From Klebsiella pneumoniae (GTDB lineage Bacteria > Myxococcota_A > UBA796 > SXON01), in assembly GCA_945861635.1 (NCBI GenBank), contig CAMAWH010000033.1, forward strand, positions 1-56,554: a stretch of DNA of 56,554 nt. The letters run 5' to 3'. Positions 25,201 to 34,678 of this stretch are shown piece after piece. The position numbers were made by a program, and so were the translations under genes. The stretch's first letter is position 1, and each line of letters begins with the position of its first letter. Below the pieces are notes generated by a model. That model searched no databases, was not told the DNA's origin, and saw only the letters and a program-made list of their open reading frames with translations.

Positions 25201-25566
25201 TCACTTCTTCGCCTTTACCGCCTTCTTTTCCTTGGGCGGCTTGGGCGGCAGTCTGCGGGTTGCGGCAAGCGAGCGCCCGATCCACACAGTGAGGTCCGCA
25301 TCCGACGCGACGATCGCCGCGGGCAACGTAAAATAACTCCCCATTCTCCTGCCCATTGGACAGAATGGCGCGCCGCCGAGGCTCTCCAACTCCACCGCGT
25401 CCTCTGCCGAGAGCCGAACCATCACGCCCTCCTCCCACGTTCCGCACGCCATATTTCCGCCGAGAAACCCCGCCGTGCACCCAAACATCGGTCGGACGGC
25501 GACTTCCGCCGGCATAAGTGACCGGAATCGCTCGGTGTGAGCGGAGGACGGCTTGACCATTTTCAT
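25201..25566 (-). CDS. TfoX N-terminal domain protein
   Basis: 121 residues. TfoX_N domain features are a basic helical start, VAVRPMFGCTAGFLGGNMACGTWE (the MFG-hydrophobic pattern at residues 27-50), GGAPFCPMGRRMGSYFTLP and a C-terminal Lys/Pro/Ala-rich tail (PPKPPKEKKAVKAKK). Free-standing TfoX_N proteins are small regulators or chaperone-like factors of unknown role; full TfoX controls competence in gamma-proteobacteria. No TfoX C-terminal domain is present here. Confidence 0.8.
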   Translation of the reverse strand: MKMVKPSSAHTERFRSLMPAEVAVRPMFGCTAGFLGGNMACGTWEEGVMVRLSAEDAVELESLGGAPFCPMGRRMGSYFTLPAAIVASDADLTVWIGRSLAATRRLPPKPPKEKKAVKAKK

Positions 25567-25590
25567 GATGGTTCCGAGTGAGCGCCGGGC

Positions 25591-27738
25591 TTATCCGGCG
25601 GTGGAGACGATGTCGGCGAGGTTTCGACGGAGCGAGCGGGCGGTTGGCGGTCCCGCGTGCGCGATCCGGAACAGCAGGATCTCCGCGTGGTCCGAAGGGG
25701 TCGGGAAAATATTCAGCCACCGCGGGCGCATCTCTGCGAGTTCGCGGAGCCAGCCCGCATCGAGCCCCTCCCCCGTCTCCGCCCGCAGGAACAAGTAGGG
25801 CAGCGTCGTAAGCGGGTGGATTGCGAGGCCGCGCAGCGTCGCCGTGAGCCAAAGGCGCTGCATGGCCCGTCCGCCGTCGAGGAACGCGCGCCGATCGCGC
25901 CCAGGAATCACGAGGAGGCCCATGGCAGCAGCGTTCTGCACGTGATCGCGCGCCATCGAACGGAAGGCGCGGCCGCCGCTTTCGGCGCGGAGGAGGGCGG
26001 TCGCGGCCGGGTACCGCATGAGTCGCATTGCCGCCCGCTCGGACGCCGTCAATTCGAGCGCATGGACGTCCAGTCCGTCTCTCGTCTCCGACACCTCGGC
26101 CTCGGTCCAGCGAAAGCCGGCGAAAATCTCGGGGTGAATGCGCGGGTCCAACAGGCAGCGCTGATCCGCGCGCCCCATCATGTCCGAGAGCGCCGGCAGC
26201 TCGTTCCTGGCGAGCAGCAGGCATGCGCCCCGGGACGTTGCGGCTTCGGAAAGCGCTTCGGCATCGGACTCGGAGAGCGGGCGGGCGCCATCCCGCCGGC
26301 GGTTGGTGCAACGCAGCGCCAGCGCGCTGGCCAGTGGATCGCGCGTGATCGCTCCCGCTGAAAAGGATAGCAGAAGCGGAAGATCGGGCTCCGCGAAGCA
26401 CTCGGCTTCGACGCGTTTGCCTACCATGCCCGCGGCGAGGAGGACGTTTTCCCACACCGCACCGAACGCCAACCAGGTCGCGGAGTGCCGGAAATCCAGA
26501 AAGCTCGTGCTACGCGTCGGATCGCGTCGGCATTCCAGCTTGTCCGCCCTCCAAAAAAACGTCCACGGCTGCTGATTATGCGCGGACGGTGCGCTGGCGG
26601 CGTGCGCTACGATGGTGTCGCGCCACGTCGACCGATCCAGGACAGCGGGAGCCTGGGCCTCTCGGCAGACGGTCTCCGCCGGCGGAGGGGAAGCGGCGAG
26701 ACGGAACGCACCAGCGCCGTCCGCGATGATCGCTTCGACGTCCACATAGTACCGGCCTGACTCGGAGAACTCTCCAAGCAATATTCGCCTTGCGACGTCG
26801 CAAACCAGGGCGCCCCCGAGCGCGACGCCTGACGCGAGCTGCGGCCACGTCGAAATCGTCTCCTTCACCTCGGGTAGGGACGCAATCATCCTGGAAGAAA
26901 GCTGATCCTCTCCCAATAGTCGCAGGACGTGCGGTATCTTTTCTTTGGATGGCAGGCCACGGAGTGCCGCGGTGGGTACATCGCCGAGGAGGCCATGCAG
27001 AACCGGACGGTTCGGCTCGAGATCGAAGCGTTCAACATCGAAAAGACCACGATCGCTCGTGTCCATGACCACCGGAATTCGGCGCGCCCGCGCGGCCTCC
27101 CGAATCCGCACCTTCATCCACAGGTCATCGCACTCTTCGACAAGCAGGTCGAGCCCGTCGAGGAACGCGTCGATTCCGGCCGCGACGACGCCCTCCAGAA
27201 CGATTTCGACGTCCAGATACGGATCCATCTCCGCCAGGCGCCTCGCGGCCATCACTGTCTTCGGCAGGCCGAGTTCGTGAACGCCCGCATGGAGGCGATT
27301 CATGTTGGAGAGGGAGAGATCGTCGAAGTCGGCCAGGCGCAGCATCCCGCCGACTCCCTCCATCGCAAGGATGAACGCGGCGGATTGACCAACCGACAGG
27401 CCGATGACGCCGATTCGCGCCGACGCAAGCCGATCCTGTTCGCGCGACGTAATCTTGTACCGATTCCGATCGGTCCTCACCGCGCGGAACGGACCCGCCG
27501 GAAGCACGTGGACGACGCGGTCGGACCACGGAAACCAGAACCACTCGCCGTACCCATCCGGATCGCCTCCCAACATCGCATCCACTTCCGCCGATACCGA
27601 CGCCGCGTCACGACGCGCCGCAGGATCGCGACGCTCAATCGACTCGGTCAACTGCTCGCGGATCGTGTCATGGCGGAATCTCGCGGGATGATCCGGTCGG
27701 CATCGGTCCGGGTTCCAGCACAGGGTCGTCGGTTCCAA
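25591..27738 (-). CDS. Rv1355c-like ThiF-nitroreductase fusion
   Basis: 715 residues from a TTG start that overlaps the last 71 bases of the kinase gene. Residues about 95-340 are an E1/ThiF-type adenylating Rossmann domain (RIGVIGLSVGQSAAFILA, then FDDLSLSNMNR with the E1-like Asp and Arg). Residues about 385-700 are a nitroreductase-like flavin domain (AHAASAPSAHNQQPW, RRDGARP, SMARDHVQNAA). This pairing is the Rv1355c family; function is unknown, and the E1-like part suggests activation of a carboxylate followed by flavin-dependent oxidation. The catalytic Cys of ThiF enzymes is not evident. It is coupled with the upstream kinase, so it may be its output or co-regulated. Confidence 0.75.
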   Translation of the reverse strand: MEPTTLCWNPDRCRPDHPARFRHDTIREQLTESIERRDPAARRDAASVSAEVDAMLGGDPDGYGEWFWFPWSDRVVHVLPAGPFRAVRTDRNRYKITSREQDRLASARIGVIGLSVGQSAAFILAMEGVGGMLRLADFDDLSLSNMNRLHAGVHELGLPKTVMAARRLAEMDPYLDVEIVLEGVVAAGIDAFLDGLDLLVEECDDLWMKVRIREAARARRIPVVMDTSDRGLFDVERFDLEPNRPVLHGLLGDVPTAALRGLPSKEKIPHVLRLLGEDQLSSRMIASLPEVKETISTWPQLASGVALGGALVCDVARRILLGEFSESGRYYVDVEAIIADGAGAFRLAASPPPAETVCREAQAPAVLDRSTWRDTIVAHAASAPSAHNQQPWTFFWRADKLECRRDPTRSTSFLDFRHSATWLAFGAVWENVLLAAGMVGKRVEAECFAEPDLPLLLSFSAGAITRDPLASALALRCTNRRRDGARPLSESDAEALSEAATSRGACLLLARNELPALSDMMGRADQRCLLDPRIHPEIFAGFRWTEAEVSETRDGLDVHALELTASERAAMRLMRYPAATALLRAESGGRAFRSMARDHVQNAAAMGLLVIPGRDRRAFLDGGRAMQRLWLTATLRGLAIHPLTTLPYLFLRAETGEGLDAGWLRELAEMRPRWLNIFPTPSDHAEILLFRIAHAGPPTARSLRRNLADIVSTAG

Positions 27739-30700
27739 CGCGCACCTCCCGCAGGGTATTCGGCAGGGTCAGGACAAATTCGGCGCCCGGTCCCGCGCCG
27801 GCGGCGAGTTCCAGGGTGCCGCCATGCAACGACGCGATCTCGCGCGAGACCGCGAGGCCGAGGCCCGTCCCCTTGCCCGGCGCTTTCGTGGTGAAGAACG
27901 GAGCGAAGATGCGCTCCCGAATCGCGAGCGGGACCCCATGACCGTCGTCTCGAACGGAAACGATGACGTCACGGCCCACGCGATCGGTGCGAATCCAGAT
28001 GTGTGAGCCCGTTTCTGTCGCCGCGTCGGCCGCGTTGACCAAGAGGTTCATGATCACCTGATCGAGAATCTCCGGATAGCACAGAAACGGCTCGTCAAAC
28101 CTATACTCTCGCTCGATGTCAACGTGCGCCGTTCGGTACGCGATGATGGTGAGTATCGACTCGATGCCTTCCGAGAGGCGGGCCGCTGTCTGTCTCGGCC
28201 GTTCCTCTCCCCGCGTAAACGTGAGGATGGCGTTGACGATCCGCTGGATTCGCCCCGCCGAAAGGTCGATGGCGTCGAGCAGGCGCGCCGCCATCACCAC
28301 ATCGCGCTCCGTTGCAGTCCCGTGGGACATTCGCTCCACGCCGAGCCGCAGCGGACCGAGCGAATTCGTGACGGCGTTCAGCGGATTGAGCACCTCGTGG
28401 GCGATGCCGCCCGCCAACAATCCAAGCGTGGTCTGTTTCTCCATCCGCATCACGGCGTACGCGAGCTGCCGCAGTCGAATCTGCGCTCCGATCCGGGCGA
28501 GAAGTTCGGGGGAAGAGAATGGCTTTACGACGTAGTCATCCGCACCCGCCGCAAACCCCTGAAGGGCCGCCTCCGCGCCGTGGCGCGCGGAGAGCAGGAT
28601 CACTGGCACGCTTTGGGAGACAGGATCCGCCTTGATCCGACGACACAGTTCGTAGCCGTCGATGCCCGGCATCATCACATCGCTCACGACGATGTCGGGG
28701 AGATCACCCGCGAGTACAGCCATGACCGCCAGGCCGTCCGGTACCGACTCTACGTGATGGTGTGCGCCGATGATTCGCGTCAGGAATTCACGCATCTCCT
28801 CGTTGTCTTCGACAAGCAGGACCCGTCCGCCACGCGCCGACGGATTCGCAGGCGCCGGCGCGACGGTGGCAGCGAGCGCAAGCGGGCGATCCTCCAATAG
28901 CAACGCCCGCTCCTCGTCCGACATCACATCGCTCGGCGGCGACCCGATGGCGTCTGCCCCGCTGCCGAGCGGCAAACGGACGCGAAAGGTAGACCCGCGC
29001 CCGAGTTCACTCTCCAACTCGATGACCCCGCCGTGGGCGCGCGCGATCCCCGCCGCCATCGAAAGCCCGATTCCCGTGCCCTCAATCCGACGACCCTCTG
29101 CATCGCGAGCACGTTGGAACCGTTCAAATACCCTGGCTTGCTCCTCCGCCGCGATTCCGGGCCCGGTGTCGATCACTTCGATGACCACCTCGGCGTCGCC
29201 GGCGCATACCCGGACCCGCACCGCGTCTCCCGTGTCCACGTATTTCAGCGCGTTGGAAACCAGGTTGACGACCACTCGCCTGAGCAGGCGGGCATCCCCT
29301 GCTACAACGGCTGCACTCTCGATCGCGCAGGTCAGACCAATCCGTTTGCGGTCTGCGAGCGGCATCAACGTTACGACGACATCCTCCACCATCGGCGCAA
29401 GATCCACGGCAACCCGCTCGACCGCAACCCGTCCGGCGTCGAACTTCGCCGAGTCGAGGATCTCATTCACCAGCCGAAGGAGGTTGCGCGCGTTGCGACG
29501 AATGTGATGCACGCTCCCAACCGTCGTCGTGTCGCCAAATCGCGCGAGCGCGGTTTCCACGTCGTCCAACGGCGCCAGAATCAACGTCAACGGCGTGCGG
29601 AGCTCGTGACTGACGTTGGTGAAGAACTCGGCCTTGGCGCGGTCCGCCTGCTCCAATTGGGCCACGGTGTCCTCAAGGCGGGTGCGGGCCTCCTCCAACT
29701 CTGCGGTACGTTCCCCAACGCGCACCTCAAGGTTGTCGCGCAGGTCGGCGATGGTGCGAAAAGCGCGAGCGTTCTCGACCGCCACGGCCAGTTGCCCGGC
29801 GAGGGCACCGAGCAGCGCATCTCCCAAGGGCGCCCCGACGAACAAGGCGCCAACGACGCGATCTCGACTCTGGAGGGGAACGAGCCGCGCGTCCACCTCG
29901 TCGGAAACGGCGGAGGCCGCGTTCCCCGCGAGCAGCGACACCGTCACGACGTTGTTCGCCGCGGCAAGGCCTCGCAAAACGCGCTCCAGCGGGCGCGGCA
30001 GTTCGTGGCCGGCGGCGATGACCAAGCCCGGCGGCTCGCTTTCCGCGAGCAGTATCGCCACCGGCGCGTCGGGATAGCGCTCCCGCACGGCTGCGGCGGC
30101 TTGCCGCATCACGTGGGTCAGGTCGAGCGATCGGGCGGTTGCCGTACCAACCGCGTGGAGGAGGTCGAGTTCGCGCACGCGCGCGTCAAGAGCGCCCTTC
30201 GCGACCAGAAGCTGGTCGACCTTGTCGTTGAGGGTGCGATTGGTCTCCTCCAGCTCTGTTGCCGCGTCGCCCAGATTCCGCAATCGCCTGCGAACAAACG
30301 TAGGAATTCTCCGAACCGCGGCCGCCATCCGCTCCCACACGCTGACCCAATTGCTGACGCGAACCGCGAAGTGCACCTCCATCGGCGAGATGCGTTGCAT
30401 CGTGACCACTGCCGGCGCGGCGCCAAGTATGGTGGGTACGCCGGTGATGATTCCGCGCACCGTGTCCAGGAACGCGTTGCTGGGCGGGTAGCCGTCGTGG
30501 AAGCGGTAGGTCGCGTGCAGCGCACCGGGGCCGGTTTGGACGAAGGAAATGGTCACAAACGGGAACAAAAAACGCGGCACCAACCTTGGAAACTGGGCGT
30601 AGACGCTGTGCGGCGAGAACGCGGATCGAACCAGCACCCGCAAAAACCCCAAGCCGCCGGTATCGGGAAACGATGAGCCGATGCGGAAATAGATGTCGGG

Positions 30701-30907
30701 GTCGTCAGGGAAATACTGCTGAACGCGTTCTTCAATCGTCAAAAACGTCGCGTAGTCAATCCAGTTCGTGCGGTCGAGCAGGGCGGCACGCGCGTAGGGA
30801 AGATTGTCGAGCAGGCGATGGTCCGGTGCACCATGCGCCGCAAGATAGTCCAGGAAGAACGTCAGAGAGAGGCAGCTGACTTCCCGTGGCCGAGCCTCCG
30901 CGCTCAC
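27668..30907 (-). CDS. Hybrid histidine kinase: sensor, GAF, kinase, receiver, second kinase
   Basis: 1079 residues from GTG 30907. Residues 1-200 form a heme-NO-binding/V4R-like sensory segment (unassigned); a GAF domain spans about 245-385, then a coiled coil. Kinase 1: His in SHELRTPL near 434, HATPase with GTGIGLSMAAGIA near 635. Receiver domain: phospho-Asp in VVSDVMMPGIDGYE near 744 with VVKPFSSPELL near 794. Kinase 2: His in HEVLNPLNAVTNSLG near 836, a second HATPase with GKGTGLGLAVSREIASLHGG near 1030. Two complete kinase modules flank one receiver. The start overlaps the PilZ gene stop by GTGA, so the genes are coupled. Confidence 0.88.
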   Translation of the reverse strand: MSAEARPREVSCLSLTFFLDYLAAHGAPDHRLLDNLPYARAALLDRTNWIDYATFLTIEERVQQYFPDDPDIYFRIGSSFPDTGGLGFLRVLVRSAFSPHSVYAQFPRLVPRFLFPFVTISFVQTGPGALHATYRFHDGYPPSNAFLDTVRGIITGVPTILGAAPAVVTMQRISPMEVHFAVRVSNWVSVWERMAAAVRRIPTFVRRRLRNLGDAATELEETNRTLNDKVDQLLVAKGALDARVRELDLLHAVGTATARSLDLTHVMRQAAAAVRERYPDAPVAILLAESEPPGLVIAAGHELPRPLERVLRGLAAANNVVTVSLLAGNAASAVSDEVDARLVPLQSRDRVVGALFVGAPLGDALLGALAGQLAVAVENARAFRTIADLRDNLEVRVGERTAELEEARTRLEDTVAQLEQADRAKAEFFTNVSHELRTPLTLILAPLDDVETALARFGDTTTVGSVHHIRRNARNLLRLVNEILDSAKFDAGRVAVERVAVDLAPMVEDVVVTLMPLADRKRIGLTCAIESAAVVAGDARLLRRVVVNLVSNALKYVDTGDAVRVRVCAGDAEVVIEVIDTGPGIAAEEQARVFERFQRARDAEGRRIEGTGIGLSMAAGIARAHGGVIELESELGRGSTFRVRLPLGSGADAIGSPPSDVMSDEERALLLEDRPLALAATVAPAPANPSARGGRVLLVEDNEEMREFLTRIIGAHHHVESVPDGLAVMAVLAGDLPDIVVSDVMMPGIDGYELCRRIKADPVSQSVPVILLSARHGAEAALQGFAAGADDYVVKPFSSPELLARIGAQIRLRQLAYAVMRMEKQTTLGLLAGGIAHEVLNPLNAVTNSLGPLRLGVERMSHGTATERDVVMAARLLDAIDLSAGRIQRIVNAILTFTRGEERPRQTAARLSEGIESILTIIAYRTAHVDIEREYRFDEPFLCYPEILDQVIMNLLVNAADAATETGSHIWIRTDRVGRDVIVSVRDDGHGVPLAIRERIFAPFFTTKAPGKGTGLGLAVSREIASLHGGTLELAAGAGPGAEFVLTLPNTLREVRVGTDDPVLEPGPMPTGSSREIPP

Positions 30908-33014
30908 CGACGACCATCCCGCGGAGCGGTCACTTCAAACACATGCTCCAGTAGGTTTGGCACCAGCGCCGCGGACAAGATCGTAAGATCCGCCGCTCCG
31001 AGATCGGTAATTCCGGAGAGCGCGCTTGGTTCGACCCCGCCACCCTCTAGAAGCAGCGCGAATCGGGTGCGGGCGCGCTTCGCGAACCAGACTCGGCTGG
31101 CCTCTAAAAGTGCGGCGTACGCCATCTCTCCGCCAGGCCGTAGGGCGTAGAAGCGCACACAATCGAGCAAGCCGAAAAGATGCAAACCGGGGTCGGCGGT
31201 TTCCAGAACGGCGGCCGCCATGGGACGATCATTTTCCGTCGCCATGAGTGTACCGCGCTCCCGACGCAAACCCGCCCGCTGCCAAGCCACCGCAACGGCA
31301 TCGAGGGAATAACGCTCGGCAACAAGATCGAGCGCTTCCCGGTAGGCGTGCGGACGGATCACCTGGATGCGCGCCAGGAGGACGCGGATTTCCTCCTCTG
31401 TAGCCGGTGCCACGCGCGCATTTCCGGGCAGCGAACCGATACGCCGCCCCGCAGACGTTACCTCTAACGCCCGGAATGGGACGACTGCGGCCTCGCCTGA
31501 ACCGACGTGACGTGCGGGCAGGTGATGGTGGACCAGCTTCGAGAACCGAGCGTCCTCCTGCACGTACCCGATGACCCAATCGAGGTCGCCGTCCGCGAGG
31601 GCGTGCTCATACGCGCGGTAGTGGATTTCGCGCAGGACAATCCGCGGCGCGGAGCCGTCCGGCGGCTCGTCCTTCCGTCGCGCCATTTGATAACCGAACC
31701 ACGCGCGCGAATAGGTGCGAAGAAGAGAAAGTGACGCTTCTATGCCACGTTCCGAGGGCCATACGACCTGACAACCGATCTCCGGCGCCGCATCGACCTT
31801 GCTCGACGTGATCGCAAACGCGTCGCGCAACATCGGAAAATGCGCCTCGCTCTTGCCAGAGAGGTTGAAATACCCGGAGCGCTCGTAGAGATCCCAACTG
31901 TCGCTCGACCACACGCCCCCGACTCGCGTGCGTGGGCTGAGCAATTCTCCGATTCGCGCCATCCAACGCTGTCTTACCTCTCCCGGTGGGGGTGCAACAT
32001 GCGTTCCCGCCGTATCGGCCAGATCGCTACCCGCCGAAAAGAGCAGGCGGACATCGGCGTCGAGCGGCAGCGGGGCGCCGTCGAAGCCGTGAACGCCGAC
32101 CGCGCGCAGTCCCAACCCCGGGAAGAGGAGATCGTCCACTGCGTCCGCCGAAAATGCCAGCCCGGCGTAAGAAACGTCGCGGAGCGGACGGATCACCTCC
32201 ATCTCCGGCCAAAGCGCGTGCTGGAACCTCACCCACGACCCAGCCGGCGCGCTCACCCGGCGATACCAACGACTTCGCCGAAGCTCCAGCTGCCCGGGCA
32301 ACGCGACGGAAAATCCGACGGCGTTGCGGGAGATCCCGGTGACGTCGAAGCGAAACACGGTGTTGTAGCCATAGATGTCGATCGTCAGTGGCCCCGCCCG
32401 GTGAGTGGGCCGAGAAATTCGAGCGGACCCGACGGGCCGCCGAGCGCGTGCAGGCGACCGGTCGTCCCGGTGCCGCGCGCGTCGCGTGTGGAGCATTCGC
32501 AGTGGTTCCGCACGAGCGCGTAGAGCGTTTCGTGGATACGCGCGGCGTCCCGCATGTATTCGACCCGCGGCATGACCGGCGCCGGTGGCGTGACCACGCC
32601 CCTCCGAACCAGCCCTTGCAATAATCCTGCAATCCGGCGGGCAGGCGACAAGGTCAGGCCCGTCAGGACGACATGAAACGCGTCGGAGCGCAGGCGCTCG
32701 GCCTGAACGGCCGCGATTCGGAACTGTTCGCCCGAAACGTCGAGCCGCAGGTCTCCGAGCGCGCGAGGATCGACGCCGACCAGGCGCGCGGACGTCACGA
32801 CGATTCCGGCGGGGCTGACGCGCTCGATCAGCACGGCGCCGCCGTGTTCCCCGAGGTCGGCGCCCAGGGGGGCCGTGGCCGGATCTGCAACGCCGTAGCC
32901 GGCGTCGGCGTGAAGGCCCGCCTTGCCGGAAACGATCACTCCAACCCCGCCGGTACCCGCCCACCCAGTAGAGGCGGGGAGCGGCGAGCAGATTGCGGAT
33001 CCATAACAGTGCAC
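30904..33014 (-). pseudogene. PilZ/YcgR-type protein, split by a 1-base frameshift
   Basis: Two overlapping reading frames together make one YcgR-like protein. The first (33014-32385) supplies the N-terminal part and ends GPLTGRGH-stop. The second takes over around 32395 in the -1 frame with PLTIDIYGYNTVFRFDV, and holds the PilZ hinge RRSRWYRRV and the DVSYAG motif, the c-di-GMP binding signature. The C-terminal ~350 residues include a possible acyltransferase-like fold (WYGYFNLSGK area and MAAAVLETADPGLHLFGLLDC) of uncertain type. One extra C in the C4 run at 32392-32395 would restore a single ORF, so a sequencing or true deletion is likely. The stop is coupled to the kinase start. Confidence 0.7.
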
Positions 33015-33200
33015 TCCAAACCGCCCCGCCCGTGACGACGAAGGCGGGGTCTGCCCGAAATCATGCCACGAACGCGACCGACGTGGCGGCGGCCGGCCGT
33101 GATATTAACCGTAGCGCTCAGCGGGCAACACGCATCGCTCGCGACGCGCAGTGCGCCGCGCGATAGAAGTTCCGCCCTCCGTTCTCCCCGGACACCCCCA
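33015..33200. promoter_or_regulatory. Divergent intergenic region with a GC-rich hairpin
   Basis: 186 bases between the PilZ gene (minus) and the barrel-like gene (plus), presumably holding both promoters. CCCCGCC at 33024-33030 pairs with GGCGGGG at 33043-33049. No clear -35/-10 pair was found. Confidence 0.35.
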
Positions 33201-34676
33201 ATGTTGTGGATAACCCTGGCCTTTGCCGCCGAGCCCGCCATCGAGGGCGGACGCATCTCCATCGACGGCCGCGCGATCACGGACGTCGGGACGCCACCGC
33301 GGGCGGTGCTCGTCCACGAGGGCCGCCTGTACATCCTCACCGAAGCAGGCGAGCTGCAAACCTGGTTGCTGGACGCGGAACCGGTCCTGCTCGGACGCAT
33401 TTCCCAGCCCGATGCCGATGGCCTTTTCGTCGCGAACGGAAGGGCGTGGGTGACCGTGCGGGAGGTTCGGGCTATTCCTATGGAACGCCTCGTATCGGCG
33501 ATCGTGACGTCTGGCGAAATCGGCACGATTGGCACGGCGACCGAACCGCGTGCAACCCTACCGAGCGCACCGCCGCTGAGTGCTCCCCTGCCCGCCTCCG
33601 CCGCCAGCGTAGTGCGGGTGAATCGCGGCATCGCCGTCGTCAATCGCGGCCGGAACGCCGGGTTGACGGTCGGTACGGAACTCCGATTTTTCGGAAAGGA
33701 AACGGTCCGCACCCCCTCGCTCGACGGCGTCGGATTCGAGTCGCGCGAGGTCGAGCGGGTCGTCGCAACCGGCCGAGTACGCGTCACCGAGGATGAACGA
33801 GCGTTGGTCGATCTCTCGCGCGGGGGGCGCGTCGACGTCGGCGACACCATCGAGGTCCGCGCCGGGGCTTACAAATACCCCCTGGCGCCCGAGCGGCTTG
33901 GCAGCGTCCGTGAAGTCGGCATGGTGATCCGGCCCGTGCTGGCGCTGGACACCGTCGGCGTGGCCTTCATCAACGACGCTTGGCTCGTCGTGACCTTCGA
34001 CAAGCCGTGGTACGCGCAAGCCCGGCTCGCGCCGCTCGCCTTCGGCTGGAGCGCGGATGGCAACCCGCTCAGCGTCGCAGGCGTGCTGAGCGGGGGCTAC
34101 GACAGCCGCTACTTCTCCGTCGGTCTGGGCGCCGGCGGGTCCATGCTCAACTCACAGCCTGGATCGACCCGCTACTCCGCCGCCTCGTCCGACTACAACG
34201 TCGCGGAAGAAACGCAGTTCACGGACGTTGACAGCGCCTTTGCCATCGTTCAGGAGGCCCGACTCGGCGCGCGCGACGGACTTTCCATCTCCGTGCGCAA
34301 CACCTTCCTGCTCGTGCCGATCACGACGATCACGTACGAGTACGACAAGGACACCGGTGAACAGGTGGTCGACGAGGACGGCAAACCGATTTCCGACGAA
34401 AGCTCGCGTGACGAATTCGTGTACGGCGGACTCGCGATGCGCCTGAACGTCCCCACCGGCGATCGAACAGACCTTTTCGCCAACTGGTCGTTCGGGGAGG
34501 CCGGCGAGATCGTCGTCGAGGGCGGGGTCAGTACCTGGCTCCGCGGCAACGGCGACAAGGGGAGTCTCGGCCTCCAGGTGGCCGCCGGCTATGGCTACAT
34601 CGAGGGAAACCCGGATGACACCTACGTGGTTCTCAACGGGCCGATGGTGAGCGTGGGGGGGCGGTATCGGTTTTGA
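33201..34676 (+). CDS. Outer-membrane beta-barrel-like protein with propeller-like N-terminus
   Basis: 491 residues from ATG 33201, which gives the short exported start MLWITLAFAAEP; upstream readings are Arg-rich. Residues 15-110 read like repeated short strands (YILTEAGELQTWLL, GLFVANGRAW) of a propeller-like part. A central VNRGRNAGLTVGTELRFF block resembles a flagellar-assembly or secretin-associated beta sandwich. The last ~200 residues alternate hydrophobic/polar strands and end in YRF, the C-terminal aromatic typical of outer-membrane proteins assembled by BAM. Function is unknown. Confidence 0.6.
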   Translation: MLWITLAFAAEPAIEGGRISIDGRAITDVGTPPRAVLVHEGRLYILTEAGELQTWLLDAEPVLLGRISQPDADGLFVANGRAWVTVREVRAIPMERLVSAIVTSGEIGTIGTATEPRATLPSAPPLSAPLPASAASVVRVNRGIAVVNRGRNAGLTVGTELRFFGKETVRTPSLDGVGFESREVERVVATGRVRVTEDERALVDLSRGGRVDVGDTIEVRAGAYKYPLAPERLGSVREVGMVIRPVLALDTVGVAFINDAWLVVTFDKPWYAQARLAPLAFGWSADGNPLSVAGVLSGGYDSRYFSVGLGAGGSMLNSQPGSTRYSAASSDYNVAEETQFTDVDSAFAIVQEARLGARDGLSISVRNTFLLVPITTITYEYDKDTGEQVVDEDGKPISDESSRDEFVYGGLAMRLNVPTGDRTDLFANWSFGEAGEIVVEGGVSTWLRGNGDKGSLGLQVAAGYGYIEGNPDDTYVVLNGPMVSVGGRYRF

Positions 34677-34678
34677 GT

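Noticed and set aside
32340..32964. First 190 residues of a minus-strand frame upstream of the PilZ segment
   Set aside because: Strongly Arg/Pro-rich with no domain; the real N-terminus lies in the other frame ending at 32385, so this is a shadow.
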